Positions 35,523-44,121 of a stretch of 64,000 nt of DNA are shown here, in pieces. The notes beneath the pieces were generated by a model. It made no database searches, was not told the DNA's origin, and saw only the letters and a program-made list of their open reading frames with translations. Position numbers and translations under genes: made by a program. Every line of letters begins with the position of its first letter. The first letter of the stretch is position 1. Source of the stretch: Sinorhizobium mexicanum (lineage in GTDB: Bacteria > Pseudomonadota > Alphaproteobacteria > Rhizobiales > Rhizobiaceae); the NCBI RefSeq assembly GCF_013488225.1, contig NZ_CP041238.1:645501-709500 (forward strand). Reading direction: 5' to 3'.

Positions 35523-35736
35523 GCCTCGCTCCTCCGCAAAGCAGCATAGGACAAGTGCAGCGGGTTGAGAATTGCCCGGCCTATGCGTCTTAAGTCCAAG
35601 AAAGCAACGAGCATTCCGTTTGGCGGTGAAGGCGCAACTCTCAGGGCCGCCGTTAGCTGGATAGCACTTGATCAAATGCAAAGAACGGTTCCCCCTGCGC
35701 GACCTTTGGTCTAGATTCCAAACCAGCGGTTGCCAC
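35523..35736. other. Upstream region of hybrid kinase gene
   Basis: No gene seen. Together with the repeat that follows it, this spacer separates the divergent kinase and mscL genes and must hold both promoters. No strong inverted repeat is visible outside the family B element. Confidence 0.35.
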
Positions 35737-35840
35737 TACTGCATGCTTCCTTGACTGCAGCCGGTTAAGGGCAAAACATGCAGCAGATCAAAGTGCTACA
35801 GTGATCCTCTGCGCGCCTGACAAGACGCGGGGCGCTGTAG
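35737..35840. repeat. Rhizobial mosaic repeat, family B
   Basis: Full-length copy with diverged stems: ACTGCATGCTTCC...AACATGCAGCAGATC, then CTACAGTG...GACAAGACGCGGGGCGCTGTAG. It lies 47 bases upstream of mscL, so it would be in or next to the mscL promoter region. Confidence 0.88.
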
Positions 35841-35887
35841 GACGGATGCGGTTGCCGCTCTCAAACGGGGACTTTACGGAGAGACGC

Positions 35888-36316
35888 ATGCTGAACGAAT
35901 TCAAGGAGTTTATTGCCCGCGGCAACGTAATGGATCTTGCGGTCGGCGTGATCATTGGCGCCGCCTTCAGTAAGATCGTCGACTCGGTCGTCAACGACCT
36001 CGTGATGCCGATCGTCGGCGCCATCACCGGCGGCGGCTTCGACTTCTCCAATTTTTTCATCCCGCTTTCGGCAAACGTCACCGCGCCCTCGCTTGCGGCC
36101 GCTCGCCAGCAAGGCGCCGTGTTCGCCTACGGCAACTTCATCACCGTGCTCATCAATTTCCTGATTCTTGCCTGGATCATTTTCCTGCTGATCAAGCTGG
36201 TGAACCGGGCCCGTGCTTCGCTCGAAACGAAAAAGGAAGCGGCGCCCGCAGCTCCGCCGCCGCAGGATATCGTGCTACTTTCCGAGATTCGCGATCTGTT
36301 GAAACAGCGCGCCTGA
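35888..36316 (+). CDS. mscL: Large-conductance mechanosensitive channel
   Basis: The 142-residue channel opens on membrane tension to release solutes during osmotic downshock. It has the [20 protein letters not shown] amphipathic start and helix 1 [13 protein letters not shown] periplasmic loop and a second membrane helix follow, and the short C-terminal helix carries [15 protein letters not shown] at 35888 follows GGAGAGACGC. It is a single-gene unit flanked by family B repeats on both sides. Confidence 0.95.
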   Translation: MLNEFKEFIARGNVMDLAVGVIIGAAFSKIVDSVVNDLVMPIVGAITGGGFDFSNFFIPLSANVTAPSLAAARQQGAVFAYGNFITVLINFLILAWIIFLLIKLVNRARASLETKKEAAPAAPPPQDIVLLSEIRDLLKQRA

Positions 36317-36336
36317 TTCCCTCAAGGGCGTCGATT

Positions 36337-36362
36337 GCGGCTTCCGGTCACTCGGAAGCCGC
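36337..36362 (+). terminator. Stem-loop after mscL
   Basis: Perfect ten-base arms GCGGCTTCCG and CGGAAGCCGC with a six-base loop, 20 bases after the mscL stop. No T-tract follows, so it may act as an RNA-stabilising or Rho-assisted end rather than an intrinsic terminator. Confidence 0.5.
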
Positions 36363-36444
36363 GAAACATCACAAAAATCGATAAACCGGTCAGATAATGT
36401 CGCGTGATCGGCTGCGCAAAAGCGTCTAGAAGCGGTGGGCGGTT

Positions 36445-36550
36445 TACAGCGCCGGGGCGTCTTATCAGACGGGAAAAGGACGCTGTAGCATTTTGAATTC
36501 CTGCATGTTTTCGTCCTTAAATCGGCTCCGATTTAAGGAAACATGCAGTA
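36445..36550. repeat. Rhizobial mosaic repeat, family B (inverted)
   Basis: Copy in reverse order: TACAGCG...CGCTGTAG stem first, then CATTTTGAATT, then CTGCATGTTTTCGTCCTTAAATCGG with its partner ending ACATGCAG. It ends ten bases before the aminotransferase start codon. Confidence 0.9.
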
Positions 36551-36560
36551 GGAGCCCACC

Positions 36561-37727
36561 ATGCCGATCATGACCAGTCTCAGCCCCCGTTCTCTTTCGG
36601 CCCCCGAAAGCGGCATCGTCGAGGTTGTGAACTACGCGCGCGGCCGGGAAGGTGTGATCCCGCTCTGGGTGGGCGAGGGAGATCTTGCCACGCCCGACTT
36701 CATCAGCCGAGCTGCCGCGGCGGCGCTCGTTGCGGGTGAGACGTTCTACACCTGGCAGCGTGGCATCCCGCCGCTGCGCGAAGCGCTGGTGCGCTACTAT
36801 CAGCGCCGGTTCCAGAAGACGCTGTCTCCGGAAAATTTTTACGTCACTGGCTCGGGCATGCAGGCGATCAAGCTTGCCATCGAGGCGGTGACGTCGCCCG
36901 GCGACGAAGTGGTGCTGCTGACGCCCGCCTGGCCGAATTTTGCTGCTGCTGCCGAGATTTCAGGAGCGCGGCCGGTTTCCGTGCCCCTGCGTTTCGAACA
37001 CGGCAAATGGCAGCTCGACCTCGATCGGCTCGAAGCCACCATCGGCGAGAAGACGCGGGCCTTGTTCATCAACACGCCGTCTAATCCGACCGGCTGGACC
37101 GCGACGCGGGATGATCTCAAAGCCATCCTGGCGCTCGCCCGCAAGTACGGTCTCTGGATCATCGCCGATGAGATCTATGCCCTGTACCACTATGCCGGCG
37201 GACGGGCGCCGTCGTTCCTGGACATCATGGACGATGACGACCGAATCCTCTTCGTCAATTCCTTCTCCAAGAACTGGTCGATGACCGGCTGGCGCGTCGG
37301 CTGGATCGTTGCGCCGCCGGCGATGGGACAGGTGCTGGAAAATCTGATCCAGTATTCGACATCCGGCGTTGCCCAGTTCATGCAGCGCGGCGCGGTTGTG
37401 GCCCTCGATGAGGGAGACACCTTTGTCGACGAGAACATCGCCAAGGCGGAACTGAGTCGCGACCTGCTCTGCGACGCGCTGATCGCGACCAATCGCGTCG
37501 AGACCCTGAAGCCGGACGGTGCGCTCTATGCATTCCTGAAGATCGACGGGGTGACCGATTCACGGCAGGCGGCGATCGACATCGTCGACAAGACCGGTGT
37601 CGGATTGGCGCCGGGAACCGCCTTCGGCGAAGGCGGCTCGCTCTTCATGCGTGCTTGCTTTCTGCGCGATCCGGCGCAGGTGGCGGAGGCGGCGGCGCGC
37701 CTCAGCCGCTATATACTTAGCCGGTAG
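36561..37727 (+). CDS. Class I/II PLP-dependent aminotransferase
   Basis: The 388-residue fold-type I aminotransferase has N-T-P-S-N-P-T-G-W, the D-E-I-Y-A-L-Y loop and the PLP lysine in N-S-F-S-K-N-W-S-M-T-G-W-R. The arginine that binds the substrate carboxylate is in the last 30 residues (F-M-R-A-C-F). It resembles aspartate/aromatic aminotransferases but the substrate cannot be fixed. Single gene; the repeat directly upstream leaves almost no unique 5' leader. Confidence 0.87.
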   Translation: MPIMTSLSPRSLSAPESGIVEVVNYARGREGVIPLWVGEGDLATPDFISRAAAAALVAGETFYTWQRGIPPLREALVRYYQRRFQKTLSPENFYVTGSGMQAIKLAIEAVTSPGDEVVLLTPAWPNFAAAAEISGARPVSVPLRFEHGKWQLDLDRLEATIGEKTRALFINTPSNPTGWTATRDDLKAILALARKYGLWIIADEIYALYHYAGGRAPSFLDIMDDDDRILFVNSFSKNWSMTGWRVGWIVAPPAMGQVLENLIQYSTSGVAQFMQRGAVVALDEGDTFVDENIAKAELSRDLLCDALIATNRVETLKPDGALYAFLKIDGVTDSRQAAIDIVDKTGVGLAPGTAFGEGGSLFMRACFLRDPAQVAEAAARLSRYILSR

Positions 37728-37788
37728 CGTTGCTCTCCCCACTCGATCGAAGCAAGCTCAAATCGTCCCGCCGGAGCCGCATCCCAAT

Positions 37789-39126
37789 CTAGCGTACGAG
37801 CCGGATTGCGCCCGGATAGTAGATGCCCTTGGCGGCAAGCTCCGCCGTGCAATCCATCTTGAATTTGCTGTTGCCGGTCAGGGTGATTTCCTGAGCGATC
37901 AGCCGGATGCACTCGCCGCTCGTTGCGCCATTGCCCGAATATTGCAGTTCTGCAGCGTCGGGGAGGTAGACGATACCGGTCAAGGACGACCGGCTGTTTC
38001 CGTTGATGATCGCGGTTTCCACATTGCCATGCTCGGCGACGATCGAGAAGCCGGCCCAATCACCTTCGAGCGACGGCGAGATATCGAACGTCGCAGAACC
38101 GTTGATGTTGAGCACGGCGCCATTCATGAGGAAGAAAGTGACGCCTTTCCCGGTCACGTTGGCCTGGCTGCCGAATTCCAGGCGTCCGCCGTCGATGATG
38201 TAGTAGCCGGGCAGGAGATTTACGGCGCGCTTGATGTCCAGGCTTTGATAGGTTCCGGGCTTCAGTGTGACGACGTAGCCCTCATTGTTGTTCTTGGGCG
38301 TCTTGCCGGTGCCGTTGCAATCACCATTGCCACCGCCGCCGTTGATGAAATCTTGCCCGCAGCCGGATATATTGACCCACGCCGATGTCTTCGGCAGGGC
38401 TTTTCTCTTGAACGGGTCGGGCACGCGCGACGCGCTTTCCATCGCCTTGTCGCAAGCAAGTTCGACCGATTGCGGCGCAGTGTAAATGGCGCCGGCGGCG
38501 TAGAGACACTCCGCCTTGAGCTTGCCTGTGCCGCCGACATAGATCGATTGCTCGTCGTTGGAGTCCGAGATGACGGTGCATCCGGTCAGATCGACGGCTG
38601 CGCTGCCGCTGACTTCGAATGCCCGGTCCGCCGTGTTATGCAGGGCCAGAATGCAGGCTTCCGCGCTGGCCGCGCGCGCAGCAACGGCTTGGCGCCGGAT
38701 TTCGAGAGGCAGGCGCTCCAGGAATATCGGTTTGTAGTCGAAGCTGAATTCCGCTGCGGCGACGTCTTCGATGGTGCTGCGCGTGAACGCGACGGACAAT
38801 GCGCCTTGCGTCGGTGTGCCCGCGAGATTGGCTCCCTCGACGACGTTCTCCTGTGGCAGCGCATAGTTGCTCCAGAAGAACTTCCCCGCCGCCTCGGAGG
38901 CTTCGCTCTCATCCGCGCCTTCGCCGTAGGCTCGCACGGAACCGAGCGCGGCGGCGTCCAGTGCGGCCTGAATTTTCTCGGCTTCGAGATAGGCGCCGAC
39001 GAAGTCGAGCGTGAGCCCGACGGCGGCGATGATGGGGACGATCGCGATTGCTCCAAGGACGGCGAAATTGCCGTTTTTGTCGCGGGCCAGTCGTCTCAGC
39101 TGGGCATGGAGCTTCGCACGTCTCAT
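37789..39126 (-). CDS. TadE/TadG-like pilus-assembly protein
   Basis: The 445-residue protein starts with a basic stretch and a single hydrophobic segment of the TadG type (D-K-N-G-N-F-A-V-L-G-A-I-A, residues about 16-45), whose E/D-x-x-A-L-D-A-A-A-L continuation is characteristic. The rest is a large extracytoplasmic part with many glycine- and asparagine-rich beta repeats, for example N-G-G-G-G-N-G-D, and cysteine pairs. TadG-like proteins assist Flp pilus or secretion systems, yet no other tad gene is here, so its partner is unknown. The ATG at 39126 follows a GGGGGAACC. Confidence 0.82.
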   Translation of the reverse strand: MRRAKLHAQLRRLARDKNGNFAVLGAIAIVPIIAAVGLTLDFVGAYLEAEKIQAALDAAALGSVRAYGEGADESEASEAAGKFFWSNYALPQENVVEGANLAGTPTQGALSVAFTRSTIEDVAAAEFSFDYKPIFLERLPLEIRRQAVAARAASAEACILALHNTADRAFEVSGSAAVDLTGCTVISDSNDEQSIYVGGTGKLKAECLYAAGAIYTAPQSVELACDKAMESASRVPDPFKRKALPKTSAWVNISGCGQDFINGGGGNGDCNGTGKTPKNNNEGYVVTLKPGTYQSLDIKRAVNLLPGYYIIDGGRLEFGSQANVTGKGVTFFLMNGAVLNINGSATFDISPSLEGDWAGFSIVAEHGNVETAIINGNSRSSLTGIVYLPDAAELQYSGNGATSGECIRLIAQEITLTGNSKFKMDCTAELAAKGIYYPGAIRLVR

Positions 39127-39470
39127 TCGTGGTTCCCCCTGGAAGGCCAATATCTCGAAAGGCTAATGCATGCGTTCTTCCGAAAGCGTTATTAAGCGCC
39201 CGTGTATTTTAGTAAAATTTAATAGATCGGAGGTTCCAGCCGAGAAGAGCGTCTGTAACTGCCTGGCATGCCCGGTTATGCGGACGGCGGAGTATGCATT
39301 CGGCACAGATGCGGCGTGATCCATAAAATTCTCGATAATCGGCAGATCGGCGCTTAACTACAGCCACGAGAATATCGGGCCAAGTCCGCCGGGCGCGCCT
39401 CGAATTTACCAATTCAGAAAGCTCAACTCGTCTTTCCTGTCTCCATGTTTGAGGGGATGGAAACCGGGCA
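39127..39470. other. Intergenic region between tadG-like gene and galE
   Basis: Contains an AT-rich block at 39190-39230 that probably holds the tadG-like promoter on the minus strand, and the galE promoter side. The 67-codon minus-strand frame within it lacks a Shine-Dalgarno and is not called. No repeat element was found here. Confidence 0.4.
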
Positions 39471-40475
39471 ATGGCGATATTGGTAACGGGTGGAGCGGGC
39501 TACATCGGCAGCCACATGGTGTGGTCACTGCTCGACGCGGGCGAGTCTGTCGTCGTGGTGGACAGGTTGTCCACAGGTTTCCGCTGGGCGATCGCGCCGG
39601 AAGCAAAGTTCTATTTCGGCGACGTCGGCAACCGGACGCTTCTCGGCAGGATCTTTGCGGAGAACGAGGTCGATGCGGTCATCCATTTCGCCGGATCGGC
39701 GGTCGTGCCGCAATCCGTCGCCGATCCGCTTACCTATTATGAAAACAACACGGCGAACACGCGCACGCTGATTGCCGCGACGATCGCGGCCGGTATTCGC
39801 CACTTCGTCTTCTCGTCGACCGCGGCAGTTTATGGCACGCAGGATACCGCCGATCCGGTCAAGGAAACGGCCACGTTGCGTCCCGAGAGCCCCTATGGCC
39901 GCTCGAAGCTGATGTCGGAAATCATGCTGCAGGATGCCGCGGCCGCTCACGATTTCCGCTATGTGGTGCTGCGCTATTTCAATGTCGCCGGAGCGGATCC
40001 GCTCGGTCGCGCCGGGCAATCGACGGCGGGTGCCACTCATCTGATCAAGGTAGCGTGCGAAGCCGCCCTCGGCACACGCCGCAAGGTCCATGTCTACGGA
40101 ACCGACTATCCAACCGCCGACGGCACCGGCATCCGGGACTATATTCACGTTGCCGATTTGGTAGCGGCTCACAAGGACGCGCTCGGCTATCTGAAAGGTG
40201 GCGGCGAACCGCTGACGAGCAATTGCGGTTATGGCAAAGGCTTTTCGGTGCTGCAGGTTCTCGACACGGTGCGGCGGGTCTCGGGGTGTGATTTCCGTAT
40301 AGGCCATGCACCGAGGCGTCCGGGCGACGCTGCGCAGGTCGTCGCGGACTCCTCGCTTGCGCGGCTGAAACTCGACTGGGTGCCGACCCACGCAAGCCTC
40401 GAAGATATCGTCCAGAGCGCCTTCGACTGGGAGGTGTATCTCAGCCGCAAGAACAGCTATGACAAGGCGGTCTGA
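39471..40475 (+). CDS. galE: UDP-glucose 4-epimerase
   Basis: The 334-residue short-chain dehydrogenase interconverts UDP-glucose and UDP-galactose, supplying galactose for surface polysaccharides. It has the NAD motif G-G-A-G-Y-I-G-S-H at residues 7-15 and S-S-T-A-A-V-Y-G. The Y-x-x-x-K pair lies in S-P-Y-G-R-S-K and the family R-Y-F-N-V-A-G-A segment follows. A GAGGGGATGG lies before the ATG. Sinorhizobium has a second epimerase, exoB, so this could be either; the exo cluster is not here, which favours galE. Confidence 0.9.
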   Translation: MAILVTGGAGYIGSHMVWSLLDAGESVVVVDRLSTGFRWAIAPEAKFYFGDVGNRTLLGRIFAENEVDAVIHFAGSAVVPQSVADPLTYYENNTANTRTLIAATIAAGIRHFVFSSTAAVYGTQDTADPVKETATLRPESPYGRSKLMSEIMLQDAAAAHDFRYVVLRYFNVAGADPLGRAGQSTAGATHLIKVACEAALGTRRKVHVYGTDYPTADGTGIRDYIHVADLVAAHKDALGYLKGGGEPLTSNCGYGKGFSVLQVLDTVRRVSGCDFRIGHAPRRPGDAAQVVADSSLARLKLDWVPTHASLEDIVQSAFDWEVYLSRKNSYDKAV

Positions 40476-40535
40476 CGAATAGGCTGTGTCGGAGGCGTCG
40501 GGAGCAATGCCAGTGCCCCTGCCAAACAAGCCACG

Positions 40536-40841
40536 CTATTGGTTGGCCTCGCCGAGCAGGCTGCGCTCGTGCGCAATGGCATGATCGATCAACTGGGCCC
40601 AGATGCCCTCATAGAAATCGGGATCGAGGCCGAGTTCGCTGGCGTGCCTGCGCGCATTCTCCCGCACTTCGGCCACGCGCGCCGGGATGTCGGCTTTCAA
40701 TTTAAGCGGGCGCTTTATTTCGGCCGCGCGATCGATGTAGCCCCAGCGCTCCGCGAGCAACGTCATCAGGGCGCGGTCGAGCCGATCAATCTCGACACGC
40801 ACATCCGCCATTGTCGTGCATTCTGCGGGGTTCTTCTGCAT
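40536..40841 (-). CDS. Chorismate mutase (AroQ alpha class)
   Basis: The 101-residue all-helical protein fits the AroQ chorismate mutase, which converts chorismate to prephenate for phenylalanine and tyrosine synthesis. The helix-1 R-x-x-I-D-R-L-D-R-A-L motif, the Y-I-D-R-A-A-E-I-K region and D-P-D-F-Y-E-G-I-W all fit. It could start at Met11 (40811), which would leave the complete domain. Single-domain form without a fused dehydratase. Confidence 0.88.
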   Translation of the reverse strand: MQKNPAECTTMADVRVEIDRLDRALMTLLAERWGYIDRAAEIKRPLKLKADIPARVAEVRENARRHASELGLDPDFYEGIWAQLIDHAIAHERSLLGEANQ

Positions 40842-40873
40842 CGCTCGTCCAGCTCCTGCGGGCGGAAGCCGCC

Positions 40874-40979
40874 CTGCTGCATGTTTCCTTAAATCGTAGC
40901 CGCCCTAAGGATAAAACATCCAGAGATTCAAAGTGCTACAGCGCCCTCTGCGCGTCTGATAAGACGCGCGGCGCTCTAG
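40874..40979. repeat. Rhizobial mosaic repeat, family B
   Basis: Full copy: CTGCTGCATGTTTCCTTAAATCGTAGCC, AAGGATAAAACATC, linker ATTCAAAGTG, then CTACAGCG...GATAAGACGCGCGGCGCTCTAG. It lies 33 bases upstream of the chorismate mutase start. Confidence 0.9.
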
Positions 40980-41050
40980 GGTTCGTCGCGGCCGAACTGC
41001 TAGCAAAGGGAAGCGTGGCTGAGAAGAGGCAAAACGGCCGCAGCGGCTTG

Positions 41051-41098
41051 GCGGGATGAGGAAAAGTGTGCGCGGTTTTCGCCCGCATCCGGCTCTAA
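41051..41098. repeat. Rhizobial mosaic palindrome, family A
   Basis: GCGGGATGAGGAAAAGTG...CGGTTTTCGCCCGCATCC, arms GGATG and CATCC. First of two family A copies in this 565-base gene-free gap. Confidence 0.75.
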
Positions 41099-41141
41099 CC
41101 TACAGAACGATCACGATCCGTAGCTTCTGGAGTGGTCACCT

Positions 41142-41200
41142 CGGCGGGTGATCGCCGGAGAGGAGGGTGCGGTCCTGTCTCCGCCGCCGATCGCCCGCCG
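41142..41200. repeat. Long structured inverted repeat of unknown type
   Basis: CGGCGGGTGATCG pairs with CGATCGCCCGCCG (one G-T wobble). Inside it CGGAGA pairs with TCTCCG around GGAGGGTGCGGTCC, so about 22 base pairs can form in one arm. It matches neither family A nor family B and is described in the findings. Confidence 0.6.
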
Positions 41201-41211
41201 ATGTGTGTGAA

Positions 41212-41258
41212 GACATTAGGCCCTCAAACTGGCGCGAGGCTTTTTCGCTTCTAATGTC
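41212..41258. repeat. Inverted repeat GACATTAG...CTAATGTC
   Basis: Perfect eight-base arms at 41212-41219 and 41251-41258 around a 31-base loop that contains GCGCGAGGC and a T-run. It directly follows the structured element and precedes a family A copy. Confidence 0.55.
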
Positions 41259-41260
41259 AG

Positions 41261-41301
41261 AGCGGGATGCGGGCGAAAACCGCGCACACTTCTCATCCCG
41301 C
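41261..41301. repeat. Rhizobial mosaic palindrome, family A (inverted)
   Basis: AGCGGGATGCGGGCGAAAACCGC...TTCTCATCCCGC, arms GCGGGATG and CATCCCGC, in opposite orientation to the copy at 41051. Confidence 0.8.
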
Positions 41302-41303
41302 AC

Positions 41304-41406
41304 TACAGCGCCGTGCGTCTTTTGGGGACGCACGAAGGACGCTGTAACTCTTTGAATCCATGCATCGTGCTTTCCGAAGATCGGGTCCGATTCTCGGGCC
41401 GATGCG
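41304..41406. repeat. Rhizobial mosaic repeat, family B (inverted)
   Basis: TACAGCGCCGTGCGTC...GACGCACGAAGGACGCTGTA, linker CTCTTTGAAT, then CATGCATCGTGC and its partner near GATGCGC. It ends directly at the stop codon of the DUF2474 gene on the other strand. Confidence 0.78.
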
Positions 41407-41520
41407 CTAGGTGTCCAGCACCAGTTTGATCGCGAGGCCGACGATGCCGACCGCAGCCACGCCTGCAAGCCAGAGCGCGACAAACCAGAGCAGTTTCCGG
41501 CCTGTGCCGCCCGCCCGCAT
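41407..41520 (-). CDS. DUF2474-type small subunit of bd oxidase operon
   Basis: This 37-residue protein is one basic N-terminal stretch and one membrane helix (L-L-W-F-V-A-L-W-L-A-G-V-A-A-V-G). It fits DUF2474, a tiny partner often found after cyanide-insensitive bd-type oxidases, functionally comparable with CydX. Its ATG overlaps the cydB stop codon (ATGA), so it is translationally coupled to cydB. Seen directly from sequence; its role as an oxidase subunit is inferred. Confidence 0.8.
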   Translation of the reverse strand: MRAGGTGRKLLWFVALWLAGVAAVGIVGLAIKLVLDT

Positions 41521-42524
41521 CAATGGTAGCCCTCCTCCGGATCGACCTTGCCGCGGAAGACCCAATAGGCATAGCCGGTATAGGCGAGAATGATCGGGAC
41601 GAGCACGAGGGCGCCGGCAAGCAGGAAGGCAAGGCTTTCCTCCGGCGCGGCCGCTTCCCAGATGGTGAGCGACGGCGGCACCATATAGGGATAGAAACTG
41701 ATGCCGATACCGATATAGCCGAGGACGAAGAGGCCGAGTGCCGCCACGAACGGCTGCGCGTCGTACCGCTCGCGAATACCCTTGATGAGGAGATAAAGGC
41801 AACCAAGGACGAGCAAGGGAACGATGATGCTGAAAATTGCCGTCGGCCAGCCGAACCAGCGTTGCAGATAGACCGGCTCGAGAAATGGCGTCCAAAGGCT
41901 GACGACACCCATCGCCCCGATGGTCGCAAAGCAGCACTTGAGCGCAATTGCGCGTGCCCGGTCGGCGAGATCGCCGCGCGTCTTCATGACGAGCCAGGTG
42001 GCGCCGAGCAAGGCATAGCCGACGACAATCGCGATGCCGGTCACGATGGAAAAGGGCGTTAGCCAGTCCCACCAGCTGCCGGCATAGGCGCGGTTTTCGA
42101 CCGGTATGCCCTGGACCAATGCACCGAGTGCGATCCCTTGCGCGAAGGCGGCCAGCATCGAGCCGCCGGCAAAGGCCCAGTTCCACAGAAATTCGGCGCG
42201 CTTCGTACGCCAGCGATATTCGAATGCGACACCCCGGAAGATGAGGCCGATCAGCATTGCGATGATCGGCGCATAGAGCGCCGGCAGGATCGTCGCATAG
42301 GCAAGCGGGAAAACGGCCATCAGGCCGCCGCCGCCGAGCACGAGCCAGGTCTCGTTGCCGTCCCACACGGGGGCAACCGAGTTCATCATCACGTCGCGAT
42401 CATGCTTCTCGGGGAAGAGCGGGAAAAGGATACCGACGCCGAGGTCGAAGCCGTCGAGAACGACATAGGCCAGAACGGCAAAGGCAATGATGGCGGCCCA
42501 GATCAGTGGAAGATCAAAGTTCAT
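41520..42524 (-). CDS. cydB: Cytochrome bd-type ubiquinol oxidase subunit II (cyanide-insensitive type)
   Basis: The 334-residue membrane subunit pairs with subunit I to reduce oxygen with ubiquinol. It starts with M-N-F-D-L-P-L-I-W and the family motif D-G-F-D-L-G-V-G-I-L, then W-D-G-N-E-T-W-L, about eight helices and the typical E-Y-R-W-R segment. ATG at 42524 is used; an upstream frame extension overlaps cydA. The start overlaps the end of cydA by eleven bases. Confidence 0.93.
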   Translation of the reverse strand: MNFDLPLIWAAIIAFAVLAYVVLDGFDLGVGILFPLFPEKHDRDVMMNSVAPVWDGNETWLVLGGGGLMAVFPLAYATILPALYAPIIAMLIGLIFRGVAFEYRWRTKRAEFLWNWAFAGGSMLAAFAQGIALGALVQGIPVENRAYAGSWWDWLTPFSIVTGIAIVVGYALLGATWLVMKTRGDLADRARAIALKCCFATIGAMGVVSLWTPFLEPVYLQRWFGWPTAIFSIIVPLLVLGCLYLLIKGIRERYDAQPFVAALGLFVLGYIGIGISFYPYMVPPSLTIWEAAAPEESLAFLLAGALVLVPIILAYTGYAYWVFRGKVDPEEGYH

Positions 42525-43929
42525 GATGCTCTCCATGAGATTTGGCGCTCGCCGGGCCGTGCGCGACACCGGCCGCGCGGATCGGGCCCTCGTCGAGTTC
42601 CGGCATCGTGTCGCGCGGGAGCCGCGCCATCAGCCGCAGGATGTAGAAGGTTCCCGCGCCAAAGACGAAGAAGTAGACGATGATGAATGCCAGAAGCGAG
42701 GCGGAAACGGCAGGAGCTTCGATCGGCGCGACAGAGTTGGCCGTCATCAGGTGGCCGTAGACCGTGTAAGGCTGGCGGCCCACTTCCGTGGTTACCCATC
42801 CCGCCAGAACCGCGACGAAGCCGGCAGGACCCATTAGCACCGCGGCGCGGTGGAGCCAGGGATCGCTGTCGAGCGTACCGCGGTAGCGACACCAGAGCGA
42901 CCACAGCCCGATGCCGAGCATGGCCAGCCCGATGCCGACCATGACGCGGAACGACCAGAAAATCACAGCGACCGGCGGATGCAATTCGTCGGGGATCGTG
43001 TCCAGGCCTGCAAGCGGCGCATCGAGATCGTGCTTCAGGATCAAGCTCCCCAATTTCGGCACCTCGATCGCGTAGTCGATGCGTTTCTCGGCCGTGTTGG
43101 GGATGCCGAAGAGCACGAGCGGAGCGCCGTCGGGGTGGCTTTCGAAGTGGCCTTCCATCCCCATGACCTTGGCCGGCTGGTGCTCGAGCGTGTTGAGCCC
43201 GTGCTGGTCGCCGGCGAAGATCTGGATCGGCGCGACAATGGCCGCCATCCACATCGCCATCGAGAACATCGTGCGGGCGCGCCGTGGTGCCGTCTTGCGC
43301 AAGAGATGCCAGGCGCCGCAGGCCCCGACGACGAAAGCCGTCGTCAGATAGGCGGCAAGCACCATGTGGACGAGACGAAATGGGAAGGACGGGTTGAAGA
43401 CGATCGCCCACCAGTCGACCGGCATGAACTGACCGGCTTCGTTCATGGCAAAACCCGTGGGGGTCTGCATCCAGGAGTTCGCGGACAGGATCCAGGTTGC
43501 CGAGATCAGCGTGCCGATCGCCACCATGGCGGTTGCGAAGAAATGGAGTTTCGGACCCACACGGTTCAGGCCAAACAGCATGACGCCGAGAAAGCCGGCT
43601 TCCAGGAAGAACGCGGTGAGCACCTCGTATCCCATTAGCGGGCCGATGATCGGGCCGGCCTTGTCGGCGAACACGCTCCAGTTGGTGCCGAACTGGTAGG
43701 ACATGACGATGCCTGAGACGACGCCCATGCCAAAGGTGACCGCGAAGATCGTCTTCCAGAAGTTGAAGAGCTCCAGGTAGACGTCGTCCTTCTTCCACAG
43801 CCAGAGGGCTTCAAGAACGGCGAGGTAGCTGGCAAGGCCGATGGAGAAGGCTGGAAAGATGATGTGGAACGAGACGGTAAAGGCAAACTGCATGCGGGCG
43901 AGCATGGTTGCGTCGAAGGATTCAAACAC
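42514..43929 (-). CDS. cydA: Cytochrome bd-type ubiquinol oxidase subunit I (cyanide-insensitive type)
   Basis: The 471-residue subunit holds the haems and quinol site. The N-terminus L-A-R-M-Q-F-A-F-T-V-S-F-H contains the haem-ligand histidine, and G-R-Q-P-Y and a short quinol (Q) loop around G-D-Q-H-G-L-N match the CioA type rather than E. coli CydA. The GTG at 43929 is chosen because AAGAGGA lies seven bases before it; a GTG seven codons earlier lacks a site. First gene of the cydA-cydB-DUF2474 operon. Confidence 0.93.
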   Translation of the reverse strand: MFESFDATMLARMQFAFTVSFHIIFPAFSIGLASYLAVLEALWLWKKDDVYLELFNFWKTIFAVTFGMGVVSGIVMSYQFGTNWSVFADKAGPIIGPLMGYEVLTAFFLEAGFLGVMLFGLNRVGPKLHFFATAMVAIGTLISATWILSANSWMQTPTGFAMNEAGQFMPVDWWAIVFNPSFPFRLVHMVLAAYLTTAFVVGACGAWHLLRKTAPRRARTMFSMAMWMAAIVAPIQIFAGDQHGLNTLEHQPAKVMGMEGHFESHPDGAPLVLFGIPNTAEKRIDYAIEVPKLGSLILKHDLDAPLAGLDTIPDELHPPVAVIFWSFRVMVGIGLAMLGIGLWSLWCRYRGTLDSDPWLHRAAVLMGPAGFVAVLAGWVTTEVGRQPYTVYGHLMTANSVAPIEAPAVSASLLAFIIVYFFVFGAGTFYILRLMARLPRDTMPELDEGPIRAAGVAHGPASAKSHGEHHEL

Positions 43930-44121
43930 GACGTGATCCTCTTGGGGCACTACCGGAAAGCAAGGCGTCCGCCTGTCAGTTGGAGCCGGTCATTTCATCG
44001 CGTGATTGAATTTGAAGCAAAACTGGCAAACGTCAATGACAGGCGGATCGCCACGTTGTCACACTGCGGCAATGTTTCGCTTGCGGCATTTCGCGTGCCC
44101 GCCGGGATCCTGCGGCGTCAC

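Noticed and set aside
43930..44121. FNR/FixK box upstream of the bd oxidase operon
   Set aside because: The region has TTGAATTTGAAGCAA but not the TTGAT/C-N4-A/GTCAA symmetry, so I do not call it.
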